Source: Thermotoga profunda AZM34c06 (GTDB lineage: Bacteria > Thermotogota > Thermotogae > Thermotogales > DSM-5069). Taken from it: a stretch of DNA of 64,000 nucleotides. The position numbers were made by a program, and so were the translations under genes. The notes beneath the pieces were generated by a model. The model saw only the letters and a list, made by a program, of their open reading frames with translations, had not been told where the DNA came from and did not search any database. The DNA lies in contig NZ_AP014510.1 in the NCBI RefSeq assembly GCF_000828675.1, positions 1,755,413 to 1,819,412 of the forward strand. Direction: 5' to 3'. Each line of letters begins with the position of its first letter. The first letter of the stretch is position 1. Below are positions 30,363 through 39,033 of this stretch, piece after piece.

Positions 30363-31558
30363 GTTCGATACCTCCCATTGATCTGTACATATTTTTCAGT
30401 CAAATCACACCCCCAGGCAACTGCCTGGGCATTTCCGCAATTCATATCAAACACCAAGAAAACTTTGGTGGAACACAAGATTCGCTTTGCAACGTTTTCA
30501 TCGAATAGAACACCCTGACCTTTCTCAAAAACCATCAAATCTTCCTGTTCATTCGATAGACGTAAATCTACCATTGAAACATCGAAGACTGCTCCGGAAT
30601 ATCCCGCTGCTGCTATGATCCTTCCCCAATTTGCGTCTTCGCCATAGATAGCCGTCTTTACGAGATTCGATGAAATAATACTCCTTGCAATCTTTCTTGC
30701 TATCTCTTCACTCGGCGCGTTAATTACCTCGACTTGAATGAGTTTTGTCGCACCTTCACCATCCTCAACGATTTTTTTAGCGAGTTCGATGTTGACTTCA
30801 TCGAGTGTCTTACAAAAATCTTCATACTCTTTCGTGTTTTCAACGATCTCCTTGTTTTCCGCAAGCCCATTGGCAAGTATTATTACACTGTCGTTGGTAC
30901 TGGTATCTCTATCCACATCGATCATGTTGTAACTTTTGTCTACAGAATTTCTCAACGACATCTTCAAAGCATTGTATGAAATCTTTGCATCGGTGAAGAT
31001 AAACGAGAGCATCGTAGCAAGATTTGGATGGATCATTCCAGATCCTTTGGCAATCCCAAGAATTCTGACGTTTTTACCACCTATTTCTATCTCTCTGTAA
31101 CTCAACTTGATCGCCGTATCCGTCGTCATTATTGCCTCTGCAAACTGTATTGGATCATCTGTTAGTAAATTAACGGCTCTTTCTATACCACTCTCTATTT
31201 TTTCAATAGGAAGCTGTACACCGATCACACCTGTAGATGAAACAAGAACACTGTCTTGGGTAAATCCGAGTTTTTCTGCCACCTTTTTTGCCATCTTTAG
31301 TGTGTTTTTCATCCCACCTTCGCCTGTACAAGCATTGGCATTTCCACTGTTTACCACAATCGCTCTTATGCCTTTAGGATTTCTGGCGAGCAATTCTTTG
31401 TCGTATATCACTGGTGCGGCTTTGACTACATTAGTTGTGAACATGCCATAGGCTGTGCATTCTTTTTCTGAATAAGCTATGGCAAGATCTTTTTTACACT
31501 TTTTTATTCCACAGTTTATCCCCACAAACTTGAAGCCTCTTGGAACATTTAAAACCAT
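30359..31558 (-). CDS. argJ: ornithine/glutamate N-acetyltransferase (bifunctional type likely)
   Basis: 399 residues from ATG 31558 (second of two tandem ATGs, better spaced from GGAGGT). The self-cleaving proenzyme motif is in [13 protein letters not shown], where the Ala-Thr bond is cut to free the catalytic Thr; [12 protein letters not shown] and [17 protein letters not shown] are also diagnostic. It transfers acetyl from N-acetylornithine to glutamate, recycling the acetyl group, so no argE is required; no argA is seen in the operon, which favours the bifunctional form. Confidence 0.95.
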   Translation of the reverse strand: MVLNVPRGFKFVGINCGIKKCKKDLAIAYSEKECTAYGMFTTNVVKAAPVIYDKELLARNPKGIRAIVVNSGNANACTGEGGMKNTLKMAKKVAEKLGFTQDSVLVSSTGVIGVQLPIEKIESGIERAVNLLTDDPIQFAEAIMTTDTAIKLSYREIEIGGKNVRILGIAKGSGMIHPNLATMLSFIFTDAKISYNALKMSLRNSVDKSYNMIDVDRDTSTNDSVIILANGLAENKEIVENTKEYEDFCKTLDEVNIELAKKIVEDGEGATKLIQVEVINAPSEEIARKIARSIISSNLVKTAIYGEDANWGRIIAAAGYSGAVFDVSMVDLRLSNEQEDLMVFEKGQGVLFDENVAKRILCSTKVFLVFDMNCGNAQAVAWGCDLTEKYVQINGRYRT

Positions 31559-31571
31559 CATCTACCTCCTT

Positions 31572-32597
31572 TCATGGATAGATTGGATTAAATTCAAGCC
31601 CACTATCTTCTGGCAAAGAAAAAAGAAGATTCATATTTTGTACCGCTTGACCAGATGCACCTTTAACAAGATTGTCCAGAACACCTATCAGGATCAAAGT
31701 ATTTGTACGTTCATCTTTTGCAAAAGAAACAAAGAAATGGTTTGAACCATAACTCCACTTGGTTGATGGATATATACCTGGCTTGAGTACGTGAATGAAT
31801 TTCTCTTCTTTGTAAAATTCACAGTAGAGTGCATATGCTTCCTCTGTACTCAAATTTGATTTGACATAAACAGTACTCAAAATACCCCTGATCATCGGAA
31901 CTAAGTGAGGCACAAAGGTTACGGCGATATCTTTATTAGACAGTCTTTTCATCTGTTCTTCCATCTCAGGTACATGTCTGTGAGTAACTGGGTTATAGGC
32001 TTTTAAAGATTCATCGATTTCACAAAAAGAGTATTCAGCTTCTTCCCTTCTGCCAGCCCCTGAAACACCCGATTTGGCATCTACAAAGATTTCACTTTCA
32101 CACAGAAAGCCTTCTTTTAAAATAGGAGCCAAGGATAGTAAGACACATGTTGGATAGCACCCAGGATTTCCTACAAAACTAACTCGTTTGATTTCATTCC
32201 TGTACAGTTCAACTAATCCATATGCTCTATTATTTTTTTCGTAACCTATGAGCTTCTTCGAATACCACTTTTCGTAAATGGACGGATCGTCAAATCTCAA
32301 ATCTGCACCAAGATCGATAACTTTAACCGCACCAACTTCCTTGGTGAGTTCATAGCTCGCACCTGAAGGCAATACAGTGAAAAGAACATCACAGTTGCTC
32401 TTGATCTTATCAGTGTTGATTTCTTCAAGCAAAATTTTTTCCATCGTGAATGGATAAACTTGATCCATCGATTTTCCAGCAAAATTCTTCGAAGCAAGGT
32501 AGGTTATATCGACGTATGGGTGACCCTTCAGGATCCTGACAAGCTCTAATCCAGTATAGCCAGTCGCTCCAATTATCCCAACTCTTACTCTTCTCAT
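31572..32597 (-). CDS. argC: N-acetyl-gamma-glutamyl-phosphate reductase
   Basis: 341 residues. Rossmann start VGIIGATGYTGLELVRIL and the active-site Cys in FVGNPGCYPTCVLL; His in the PHLVPMIRGI region. NADPH-dependent reduction to the semialdehyde, third step of arginine synthesis. Its ATG overlaps the argH stop (ATGA). Confidence 0.96.
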   Translation of the reverse strand: MRRVRVGIIGATGYTGLELVRILKGHPYVDITYLASKNFAGKSMDQVYPFTMEKILLEEINTDKIKSNCDVLFTVLPSGASYELTKEVGAVKVIDLGADLRFDDPSIYEKWYSKKLIGYEKNNRAYGLVELYRNEIKRVSFVGNPGCYPTCVLLSLAPILKEGFLCESEIFVDAKSGVSGAGRREEAEYSFCEIDESLKAYNPVTHRHVPEMEEQMKRLSNKDIAVTFVPHLVPMIRGILSTVYVKSNLSTEEAYALYCEFYKEEKFIHVLKPGIYPSTKWSYGSNHFFVSFAKDERTNTLILIGVLDNLVKGASGQAVQNMNLLFSLPEDSGLEFNPIYP

Positions 32598-33790
32598 TTT
32601 TCATCACCACCGAATTTTTGTGCGATCTTCTTATAAGCATCTCTGAATGGCACACCTTGTTTCACAAGCTCGTAGACTTTGTGTGTTGCCATGACATCAT
32701 CAGTCAAACTTTTGGAACATCTGTTTTCGTCTACTTGTAGTTTTTCAAAGACTATTTGCATTACAACGATGATGTCTTTCACAATCTGGAAGCCTTCTAT
32801 CATTGTTTCTTTGAGTAACTGAAGATCTCTGTGATAGCCTGTTATCAAGTTAGATGGAATCGTCACACATTCGATCATCTTCGAGACAATTCTGTTGTGG
32901 TAAGCTCTGACAAGCTCCAAAGGATCGGGATTGAGTTTTTGAGGCATTATAGAACTTCCCGTGCACAGTTCTTTTGGTAAGACAATATATCCAATCTCTG
33001 GCAGGGAAAAGAAGACGATCTCACTCGCAAATCTGTTCAGATCATAACTGATTTGTGAAAGGCTATGCAGTATGAGATATTCAAATTTTCCCCTGCTGAG
33101 TTGTGTGTATATAGGGTTCTGTTGAATTTTTTTGAACCCAAGTTCTCTTGCAATGAATTCTCTGTCTACCAAAATTGGTATTCCATATCCTGCACCTGTA
33201 CCCAGAGGTGATTGATCGATCAACCTATAGGTCATTTTGAGAATACTCAGATCGTCCTTGAGTGCATCGTGTAGCGCCATCGACCAAGTGTGAAAATCAG
33301 TTGGCATCGCTTTTCTCGTGTGGGTAAATCCAGCAAAACTCACTTTTCCATATTTTTTTGAAAAATTCTCAGTGGCTTTGATGAGTTTTTCTGTTAACTC
33401 CTGAATCTCTTTCAGTTGATCTTTGTAAAAGAGTCTCAATGCTGTCAGAATCTGGTCGTTTCTTGATCTTGCAGTATGGATCTTCTTCCCAGTATCGCCA
33501 AGTTTTTGAATCAAGAAATTCTCGATCGCAGTGTGACAATCTTCATCTTCCTGTTTTATCTGAAAACTTCCTTTTTTAACAAGATCCGCCAGTTCTTTTA
33601 ATACACTTTCTATTTGCTTAAATTCTTCATGTGTGATATATCCCATCTTCGAAAGCATTTTTGCATGAACGATGGAAGCCACTATATCGTAATTGATCAG
33701 TTTCACATCCACTATATAGTCCTTACCAACGGTGAATTTTTCAACAAATCTGTCCAGCTCATATCCCTTTTGCCATAACTTCTCAGACAT
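32594..33790 (-). CDS. argH: argininosuccinate lyase
   Basis: 398 residues, somewhat short for ASL (about 460) because the C-terminal part is reduced. Fumarase-superfamily signature [12 protein letters not shown], plus [29 protein letters not shown] and [12 protein letters not shown]. It splits argininosuccinate to arginine and fumarate. AAGGAGAT precedes ATG; overlaps the argG end by 8 nt. Confidence 0.94.
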   Translation of the reverse strand: MSEKLWQKGYELDRFVEKFTVGKDYIVDVKLINYDIVASIVHAKMLSKMGYITHEEFKQIESVLKELADLVKKGSFQIKQEDEDCHTAIENFLIQKLGDTGKKIHTARSRNDQILTALRLFYKDQLKEIQELTEKLIKATENFSKKYGKVSFAGFTHTRKAMPTDFHTWSMALHDALKDDLSILKMTYRLIDQSPLGTGAGYGIPILVDREFIARELGFKKIQQNPIYTQLSRGKFEYLILHSLSQISYDLNRFASEIVFFSLPEIGYIVLPKELCTGSSIMPQKLNPDPLELVRAYHNRIVSKMIECVTIPSNLITGYHRDLQLLKETMIEGFQIVKDIIVVMQIVFEKLQVDENRCSKSLTDDVMATHKVYELVKQGVPFRDAYKKIAQKFGGDEK

Positions 33791-35042
33791 TTTTTATCTC
33801 CTTTCTCCATGCAAAGGGATCTTTTTCTTTGAGCACAAGATTGTGAGCCTTCAGTCTAATCGAATGAATATTTATGAAGCCTTTCGAATCTGTCGAATCA
33901 AATCCACCTTCGACATCCATGCTGGAGAGATTCTGATCGTAAAGCGATGTAGGTGAGTATCTACTTATCGGCATCACATTACCTTTGTAGATAGAAACGG
34001 TCACAACCCCATCGATTGCTTCTTGAGATTTTTTGAACGCAGCGAGTAAAAAGTCCATCTCTGGAGAAAACCAAAAACCGTTGTATATCAACTCAGAAAA
34101 TTTTGGGATCAACATATCTCTCAAATGCATAACTTCTTTATCCATTGCTATGCCTTCGAGATCTCTATGAGCAATCCAAAGAATTGTCGCACCCGGTGTC
34201 TCATAAACTCCACGTGATTTTATGCCAATGAATCTGTTTTCAACCATATCCACTCTTCCAACACCGTTTTGTGCGCCTATTTTGTTCAAATACTCAAAGA
34301 GTTCAAGTGGATCTTGTTTTTGTGTACCATCTTCAAGATTGACTACCTTTACCGGTAATCCATTTTTGAAATGAATCTCTAAAAGCGTCTCGCGATCTGG
34401 TGCATCTTTTGGTGAAACCGTTCTGTTGAAAACAGATTCATCAGTTCTTTTTGAAGGATCCTCAAGCATTCCCGCTTCATGAGATATGTGCATGAGATTT
34501 TCATCTTCACTATAAGGTTTTTCAATACTCGCTTTAATTGGTATACCCTTTTGTTTTGCGTAATTTATCAAATCTGTCCTTCCTTTGAACTGCGTAAGAA
34601 ATTCTGGGTCTTTCCAAGGAGAGATGATTTTCAGATGTGGAGCAAGTGCAGCATAAGTCAGTTCAAATCTCACTTGGTCGTTACCCTTTCCCGTGGCACC
34701 GTGGGCAACGTATTGAGCGTTTTCTATATTGGCTATCTCAACTTGCCTTTTGGCTATTAAAGGTCTTGCAAGCGATGTACCAAGTAAATACCTTCCTTCG
34801 TAAATTGCATTTCCCATGAGCGCCATGAAGATAAAATCGGTGACAAATTCTTTTCTGAGATCTTCAATGTAAACCTTTTTCGCACCTGTTAGTAAAGCCT
34901 TCTTTTTTATCTGGTCAAAGTCATCTTGTTGTCCGACATTCGCCACATAAGCAATTACTTCAAAACCTTTTTCACAAAGCCATTTGAGTATCACTGAAGT
35001 ATCCAAACCACCACTGTAAGCAAGTACCAATTTTTCTCCCAT
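33783..35042 (-). CDS. argG: argininosuccinate synthase
   Basis: 419 residues from ATG 35042 (8 nt after GGGGG; an ATG at 35048 is also in frame but only 2 nt from it). N-type ATP pyrophosphatase P-loop [54 protein letters not shown]. It condenses citrulline and aspartate. First gene of an eight-gene operon; an intrinsic terminator lies only about 20 nt before its start, so its expression requires read-through. Confidence 0.96.
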   Translation of the reverse strand: MGEKLVLAYSGGLDTSVILKWLCEKGFEVIAYVANVGQQDDFDQIKKKALLTGAKKVYIEDLRKEFVTDFIFMALMGNAIYEGRYLLGTSLARPLIAKRQVEIANIENAQYVAHGATGKGNDQVRFELTYAALAPHLKIISPWKDPEFLTQFKGRTDLINYAKQKGIPIKASIEKPYSEDENLMHISHEAGMLEDPSKRTDESVFNRTVSPKDAPDRETLLEIHFKNGLPVKVVNLEDGTQKQDPLELFEYLNKIGAQNGVGRVDMVENRFIGIKSRGVYETPGATILWIAHRDLEGIAMDKEVMHLRDMLIPKFSELIYNGFWFSPEMDFLLAAFKKSQEAIDGVVTVSIYKGNVMPISRYSPTSLYDQNLSSMDVEGGFDSTDSKGFINIHSIRLKAHNLVLKEKDPFAWRKEIKNV

Positions 35043-35063
35043 GATCATTTCCCCCTTTCTGCT

Positions 35064-35097
35064 AAAAAAACGGCCATATCATTTCTGATATGGCCGT
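35064..35097 (-). terminator. intrinsic terminator in the arginine operon leader
   Basis: Minus strand: 12-bp perfect stem ACGGCCATATCA / TGATATGGCCGT with GAAA tetraloop (35097-35070), running straight into seven T (35070-35064). It stands between the promoter and argG, so it must be conditional: an attenuator rather than an end-of-gene terminator. Confidence 0.85.
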
Positions 35098-35160
35098 GTG
35101 GGTGCTATAAAACCAAAAACGGACTAAGCGCCATTTAGCACCCACCGGCACTTGGTCCGT
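35098..35160 (-). promoter_or_regulatory. nested leader hairpins upstream of the attenuator
   Basis: Hairpin A: ACGGACCAAGTGCC (35160-35147) pairs with GGCGCTTAGTCCGT (35132-35119) with one mismatch and one G-U, followed by five T (35119-35115), itself terminator-like. Element B: GTGGGTGCTA (35145-35136), in the loop of A, is perfectly complementary to TAGCACCCAC (35107-35098), which abuts the terminator stem. A and B cannot both form as simple hairpins; together they would be a pseudoknot. The layout is that of a conformational switch. Confidence 0.7.
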
Positions 35161-35228
35161 CTGACTATACTCAAAACAACTTGCTCATTGAATTTTTTTG
35201 CCCACAGTTGAATCTCGATCGATCTCAC
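35124..35228 (-). CDS. putative 34-aa leader peptide ending in Arg-rich codons
   Basis: GTG 35228 with GGAGG seven nt upstream begins a 34-codon frame ending at TAG 35124. Arg codons are at positions 2, 23, 24 and 28; the last three (AGA CGG then CGG, in VRRTKCRW) fall exactly at the 5' arm of hairpin A, and the stop lies in its 3' arm. Placement between a good promoter and an attenuator before argG suggests a ribosome-stalling leader that measures charged tRNA-Arg. CGG would be read by the tRNA-Arg(CCG) encoded at 20127. Expression of the peptide is not proven. Confidence 0.55.
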   Translation of the reverse strand: MRSIEIQLWAKKFNEQVVLSIVRRTKCRWVLNGA

Positions 35229-35258
35229 AGACAAACCTCCACAAAATTCTTTGCAAGT

Positions 35259-35287
35259 ATGATACCAACAAAAGTCAACCTTGTCAA
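35259..35287 (-). promoter_or_regulatory. promoter of the arginine operon
   Basis: Minus strand -35 TTGACA (35287-35282), 17-bp spacer, -10 TATCAT (35264-35259). Predicted start near 35252, giving a leader of about 210 nt. The rest of the 475-nt gap, 35288-35470, is AT-rich and holds no further gene that I can support; I did not find a convincing ArgR box. Confidence 0.75.
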
Positions 35288-35473
35288 TAGATTTTGATAG
35301 AATTTCAAGAATAATATACCAATATACCGTTAATATACACATGAGATTGTCTTGAAGCCCTGTTACTGTTGGATTTTTGCCGCAAAATTCTATTTTTGTA
35401 CATGCTTCATTGTTCAGAGCCTGTGAACACATATAGCAAAACATATCCATTCACAATACCTATAGATATGAAC

Positions 35474-35500
35474 AAAAAGGGGCAACCTTTTGGTTGCCCC
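35474..35500 (-). terminator. terminator after flagellin gene
   Basis: 9-bp stem GGGGCAACC (35500-35492 side) with AAAA loop and GGTTGCCCC on the minus strand, followed by TTTTTG; 23 nt past the flagellin stop. Confidence 0.88.
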
Positions 35501-35523
35501 CCGTGTTGATTGCAACAAAATTT

Positions 35524-36330
35524 TCAGGCACCGAGTATTCTGAGCACTGCTAAACGGGATAAGTTAGAATGGCTCAGCATACTCGTTGTAGATTGTGTCA
35601 GTAACTGTGATTTTATGAACTCCATCATAGTTCTTGCCATATCTGTATCTGTCAAGGTGCTCACACTCGAGGTGACGTTAACCATGGTGTTTGAAAGTTC
35701 TCTTGCTGCAGAAGTAAGTCTGTTAGTTGTTGCACCTATGTAGTTTCTGGTGTTACTGACCTGTTCAAGTGCTTTATCGATTTGCTTTATGGTATTCTGC
35801 GCATCTTGTACAGTGTTCAGATTCAATCTTTCTACGCCAAGAGTTTGGGTATTGATTGTACCTATTGTGATGGACATATTCTGTCCTTCGTTCGGACCGG
35901 TCTGTACTTGAAAGTTTTTTACTTCTCCTGCTAATACGGAGATGTTGTTGTATTGTGTTTGTTGAGATGTTTTATTTATCTGTTGTTGGAGTTGTTCGAA
36001 TTCTCTTTGTAAGGCACTTCGATCGGATTCGTTCAGTGTAGAATTTGATGCCTGAACCGCTAACTCTCTCATTCTCTGAAGATTCGCAGTTATTGAATTC
36101 AGTCCACCTTCTGCGACATTCATCATGCCTATAGCGTTATATACATCGTACATCGATCTTTCATAACCCTTCAATTGTGCACGGAGTTTTTCAGAGATCA
36201 CAGATGCAGATATATTTGTGCTGAAAGGTATCTGAGCTTGTGATATTTGCTGAGAAAAGATTCTCTGTTGATTTTGGAGAAATTCTAAATACCTCGCTGC
36301 CCACATACCTGTCACGTCATTTATTCTCAT
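35524..36330 (-). CDS. short flagellin
   Basis: 268 residues. The N-terminal D0/D1 part is atypical at its very start (MRINDVTGMWAARYLEFLQ) but then follows flagellin (NISASVISEKLRAQLKGYE, YNAIGMMNVAEGGLNSITANLQRMRELAVQASN, SDRSALQREFEQLQQQI). The C-terminal D1/D0 is IKQIDKALEQVSNTRNYIGATTNRL and DTDMARTMMEFIKSQLLTQS. The central variable domains D2/D3 are essentially missing, as in minimal flagellins. It builds the filament, or could be a junction-type or minor filament protein given the odd N-terminus. Single gene with its own promoter and terminator. Confidence 0.88.
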   Translation of the reverse strand: MRINDVTGMWAARYLEFLQNQQRIFSQQISQAQIPFSTNISASVISEKLRAQLKGYERSMYDVYNAIGMMNVAEGGLNSITANLQRMRELAVQASNSTLNESDRSALQREFEQLQQQINKTSQQTQYNNISVLAGEVKNFQVQTGPNEGQNMSITIGTINTQTLGVERLNLNTVQDAQNTIKQIDKALEQVSNTRNYIGATTNRLTSAARELSNTMVNVTSSVSTLTDTDMARTMMEFIKSQLLTQSTTSMLSHSNLSRLAVLRILGA

Positions 36331-36351
36331 GAACCATCGCCCCTAATTCTA

Positions 36352-36379
36352 ATTATACCAAAATTTCAACAAAGTGCAA
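36352..36379 (-). promoter_or_regulatory. promoter of flagellin gene
   Basis: Minus strand -35 TTGCAC (36379-36374), 16-bp spacer, -10 TATAAT (36357-36352). This is a sigma-70-like promoter, not the sigma-28 form common for flagellin genes elsewhere. Confidence 0.6.
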
Positions 36380-36446
36380 GAAGTTATTGAAAAAATACCT
36401 AAAATCACGTGAATCAAAGGTGGTTTATATTTTACAATAGTATCTA

Positions 36447-36474
36447 TTGATAATTTGCACATATATGCTAAAAT
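36447..36474 (+). promoter_or_regulatory. promoter of NifX-PadR-DUF5320 operon
   Basis: Plus strand -35 TTGATA (36447-36452), 16-bp spacer ending in TGC (extended -10), -10 TAAAAT (36469-36474), followed by AGGGAAGG 13 nt before ATG 36509. An autoregulating PadR protein would plausibly bind here. Confidence 0.6.
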
Positions 36475-36508
36475 TTTTTATAGAAATTCCACAAGGGAAG
36501 GTGATTGA

Positions 36509-36883
36509 ATGAACAAAAAAATAGTTATACCTACCGTCGATGGCTCGATTATTTCATCACATTTTGGTAGAGCACCGTATTTTGCTGTTGTTGAGTTGGA
36601 CGAACATGGGAATGTTATAACCATTGAAAGAATGCAAAACACAAGCGATCACTTTGGTGGCAGTGGAAAACCCAAAGATTTCTTGCTTGCTTTGAACCCA
36701 ACTGTACTCATAGTTCAAGAGATTGGTCCGGGTGCTTTACAAGCTTTTGAGCAAGCGGGGGTATCGGTTTTCAGAACATACGCTGACAATGTAGAAGGAG
36801 CCATTCGAGATTACAAAAACAACGAACTTCAGAAACTCGACCGTGGTTGTACCCACTCATCACATGGAGGGCATCACGAATGA
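36509..36883 (+). CDS. NifX/NifB-family metal-cluster-binding protein
   Basis: 124 residues of the dinitrogenase iron-molybdenum cofactor superfamily: IVIPTVDGSIISSHFGRAPYFAV, FGGSGKPKDF, IVQEIGPGALQAFEQAGVSVFR. It ends with a His-rich tail (HSSHGGHHE) fit for metal binding. No nitrogenase gene is near; in Thermotoga such small proteins are stand-alone and of unknown role, probably metal-cluster or metal handling. Its TGA overlaps the ATG of the PadR gene. Confidence 0.87.
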   Translation: MNKKIVIPTVDGSIISSHFGRAPYFAVVELDEHGNVITIERMQNTSDHFGGSGKPKDFLLALNPTVLIVQEIGPGALQAFEQAGVSVFRTYADNVEGAIRDYKNNELQKLDRGCTHSSHGGHHE

Positions 36884-37239
36884 AGGGAAGATTCAGAAGG
36901 TGTATGCATGGTTTTATTGGTACGGATCTTTTGATACCTGCGATATTGGCTATTTTAAAGAAAGAACCAACTCATGGCTATTCATTGCTCGAAAAATTTT
37001 CCGAAATTGGTTTGAATCTCTCTTTTTTTCATCCCAGTATTCTATATAGAACGCTGAGGGCTATGGAAATACAAGGTTTGGTGAGTTCAAATTGGGATGT
37101 ACAAACAAATGGACCGGCAAGAAGAGTTTACTCGATCACAAAAATTGGTGAAGATTTCTTGAAAAACTGGTGTTCAACTGTGACAGAGAATATCCAATTA
37201 ATACAAAAGATTATCGATATAGCCAGAGGAGGTGAGTAA
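36880..37239 (+). CDS. PadR-family transcriptional regulator
   Basis: 119 residues from ATG 36880 (overlapping the previous stop); the longer frame from 36847 lies within the NifX-like gene. Winged-helix pattern: LLIPAILAILKKEPTHGYSLLEKFSEIG, HPSILYRTLRAMEIQGLVSSNW, GPARRVYSITKIGEDFL, then a C-terminal dimerisation helix. It would repress its own operon in response to an unknown ligand. Confidence 0.88.
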   Translation: MKGRFRRCMHGFIGTDLLIPAILAILKKEPTHGYSLLEKFSEIGLNLSFFHPSILYRTLRAMEIQGLVSSNWDVQTNGPARRVYSITKIGEDFLKNWCSTVTENIQLIQKIIDIARGGE

Positions 37240-37240
37240 T

Positions 37241-37459
37241 ATGTATGGTTATGGCTTTAGAAGATGTTTTGTAGGTGAAGTTCCACCATGGCCATATGTA
37301 GGTAAAGGAAGACCAAAGTGTCTTTATCTGGGTTCCTTTGGCTTTTGTGTCCCAACAAAACAAGACGAACTCAGTTATCTCAAGGAAAGATCTGAGATGC
37401 TCAAAGAAGAATTAAAATGGATCGAGGAAAGAATCAAGACATTGGAGACTCAGAATTGA
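37241..37459 (+). CDS. DUF5320-like small protein with C-terminal coiled coil
   Basis: 72 residues from ATG 37241 with AGGAGGTG 6 nt upstream (the GTG at 37232 belongs to that site). The N-terminal third is rich in Gly, aromatic residues and Cys (YGYGFRRCF, PRPKCLYLGSFGFC-like stretch); the rest is an amphipathic helix (SYLKERSEMLKEELKWIEERIKTLE). Proteins of this sort often accompany NifX-like and MRP-type iron-sulphur proteins; function unknown. Confidence 0.75.
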   Translation: MYGYGFRRCFVGEVPPWPYVGKGRPKCLYLGSFGFCVPTKQDELSYLKERSEMLKEELKWIEERIKTLETQN

Positions 37460-37460
37460 A

Positions 37461-37485
37461 AAGCCCCCACTTTGGGGGCTTTTTA
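37461..37485. terminator. bidirectional terminator
   Basis: 9-bp stem AAGCCCCCA-CTT-TGGGGGCTT followed by TTT on the plus strand and by a T-run after the stem on the minus strand; serves the DUF5320 operon and the convergent alkaline phosphatase gene, whose stop codon lies on the stem edge. Confidence 0.9.
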
Positions 37486-38781
37486 TTTACCAGTGATACC
37501 GATCTTAGGGAATGTAGCTGTTGTAATGCCAGAGATTTTCATTATCAGTTTTGCAACATCTGTGTTGTCCATCACTCCAGTGAAATAATTCGCGCCAGGT
37601 CCAAAGGCATACACTGGAACTGGAGCTGCTGTATGATCAAAAGTCGTCCAACCAAAACCCACTTTGCTACTTACAAATCTCGCGAGCTCACGCCTTAATT
37701 CACCTGTTGTGGTTTTTCTCAGAGATTCATATTCTTGATCTGAGATATCTATTCCATACCATTCCTTCAATCCAGCTATGAATTTTTCTTTTTCTTCAAT
37801 CTTGAATTTTTTCAAGAACATAGTTGTAGTTCCCTTTGCCTTTCTGGCTTGGTCAACAAGGATAGAGTAATCACCTTTTGAGAGCGAGAGCCCTCCTGTT
37901 TCATGATCTCCTGTAACAACTACGAGTGTGTTACCATTTTGTCCGGCAAAATCAATGGCAACCTTAACTGCTTTGTCGAATTCGATTACTTCTTTCCAAA
38001 CCCCATAAAAATCATTGGCATGAGCTTCCCAATCTATTTGCGATCCCTCAACCATCAATATGAAATCTTCACCAGATTTAGAGAGGATCTCAATTGCCTT
38101 TTTCGTCATGATATCCAAAGTAGGTTGTTCGGCAGGTCTGTCTGTCACTGGCTCAAGATGAGATGGTGCAAAAAGACCAAGTACCTTTTCGTCTTTGATA
38201 CTGTCGAGCTCGCTCTTTTTTGTTAAATATCGATAGCCTTGTTTGACCATCTTTTCGATCAAATCTTCACCATCTTTCCTTCTACCACCCTTAGATTCTG
38301 GTAAAAAATAGGAATAACCTCCACCAAAGATTACATCGATATCTGCTTCTGATAGTTGTTTTGCCAGAACGAGTTCATCATCCCTGTTCATCACATGACC
38401 ATAAAAAGCCGCGGGTGTTGCGTGAGTCACCCTACAGGTGACAACAATTCCTGTTTTGTAACCAAGTCCTTTTGCTAACTCCATCATAGAATAAACGATC
38501 TCTTTGTTTGGAAGAATTCCTATAGCTCCATTCAGGGTTTTGAATCCTGATGCCAGCGCAGTTCCAGCTGGTGCAGAATCTGTCACCCAAGAATCTGCCG
38601 AATAAGTTAATGTTATACCAGTGTGGGAAAACTTCATGATCTCTAAGACCTTGTTTTCGAGCATACTTGCAAGAGCCAATTGATTCATTGACATACCATC
38701 GCCGATGAGAAATATCACGTTAATGGCAAGAGTGTAGATACTGGAAATGAGAATCACCAGTACAACAAGAACCTTCTTCAT
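37483..38781 (-). CDS. alkaline phosphatase (PhoA-type), secreted
   Basis: 432 residues with a signal peptide (MKKVLVVLVILISSIYTLA). Metal site 1 in NVIFLIGDGMS, nucleophile Ser in WVTDSAPAGTALASG, VVTCRVTHATPAAFYGH, metal ligands in VEGSQIDWEAHAND, TGDHETGGLS, and the C-terminal HTAAPVPVYAFGPG. It releases phosphate from monoesters in the periplasm. AGGAGGTG precedes ATG; the 250-nt gap upstream (38782-39033) is AT-rich and holds the two divergent, unresolved promoters. Confidence 0.95.
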   Translation of the reverse strand: MKKVLVVLVILISSIYTLAINVIFLIGDGMSMNQLALASMLENKVLEIMKFSHTGITLTYSADSWVTDSAPAGTALASGFKTLNGAIGILPNKEIVYSMMELAKGLGYKTGIVVTCRVTHATPAAFYGHVMNRDDELVLAKQLSEADIDVIFGGGYSYFLPESKGGRRKDGEDLIEKMVKQGYRYLTKKSELDSIKDEKVLGLFAPSHLEPVTDRPAEQPTLDIMTKKAIEILSKSGEDFILMVEGSQIDWEAHANDFYGVWKEVIEFDKAVKVAIDFAGQNGNTLVVVTGDHETGGLSLSKGDYSILVDQARKAKGTTTMFLKKFKIEEKEKFIAGLKEWYGIDISDQEYESLRKTTTGELRRELARFVSSKVGFGWTTFDHTAAPVPVYAFGPGANYFTGVMDNTDVAKLIMKISGITTATFPKIGITGK

Positions 38782-39033
38782 ACATACACCTCCTTAATTA
38801 TGAATTGGTTTGACCATCTGCCTGTATCTCTTGGTCTGTTTTATTTATAACTTCGTGATTTCTAAGATCTGTGAAGAAATATAAAGAAATCTTCATTGAA
38901 TTTTGTATTCACTGTGGTGATTGAAGAAGTTTTGTTATTAATGATGACTAAATTTTGAGACATTTGTACTAATGGTTTTTCTCTTTCTTTGTGATAACAT
39001 TCATTATAGTTAAGAAAGGGAGGTGCTGGAATC

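Noticed and set aside
35098-35252. T-box riboswitch in the arginine leader
   Set aside because: No T-box bulge sequence (UGGN in an AGGGUGG-type core) or specifier loop layout could be found, and the terminator stem does not contain the matching bases.
35288-35340. ArgR operator near the arginine promoter
   Set aside because: TTGAAATTCT only partly fits the palindromic ARG box and lacks a second copy, so I did not list it.
35124-35450. 108-residue minus-strand frame spanning the arginine leader
   Set aside because: Its upper part crosses the promoter and an AT-rich gap without a ribosome site; only the last 34 codons, after GGAGG, are kept as a leader peptide.
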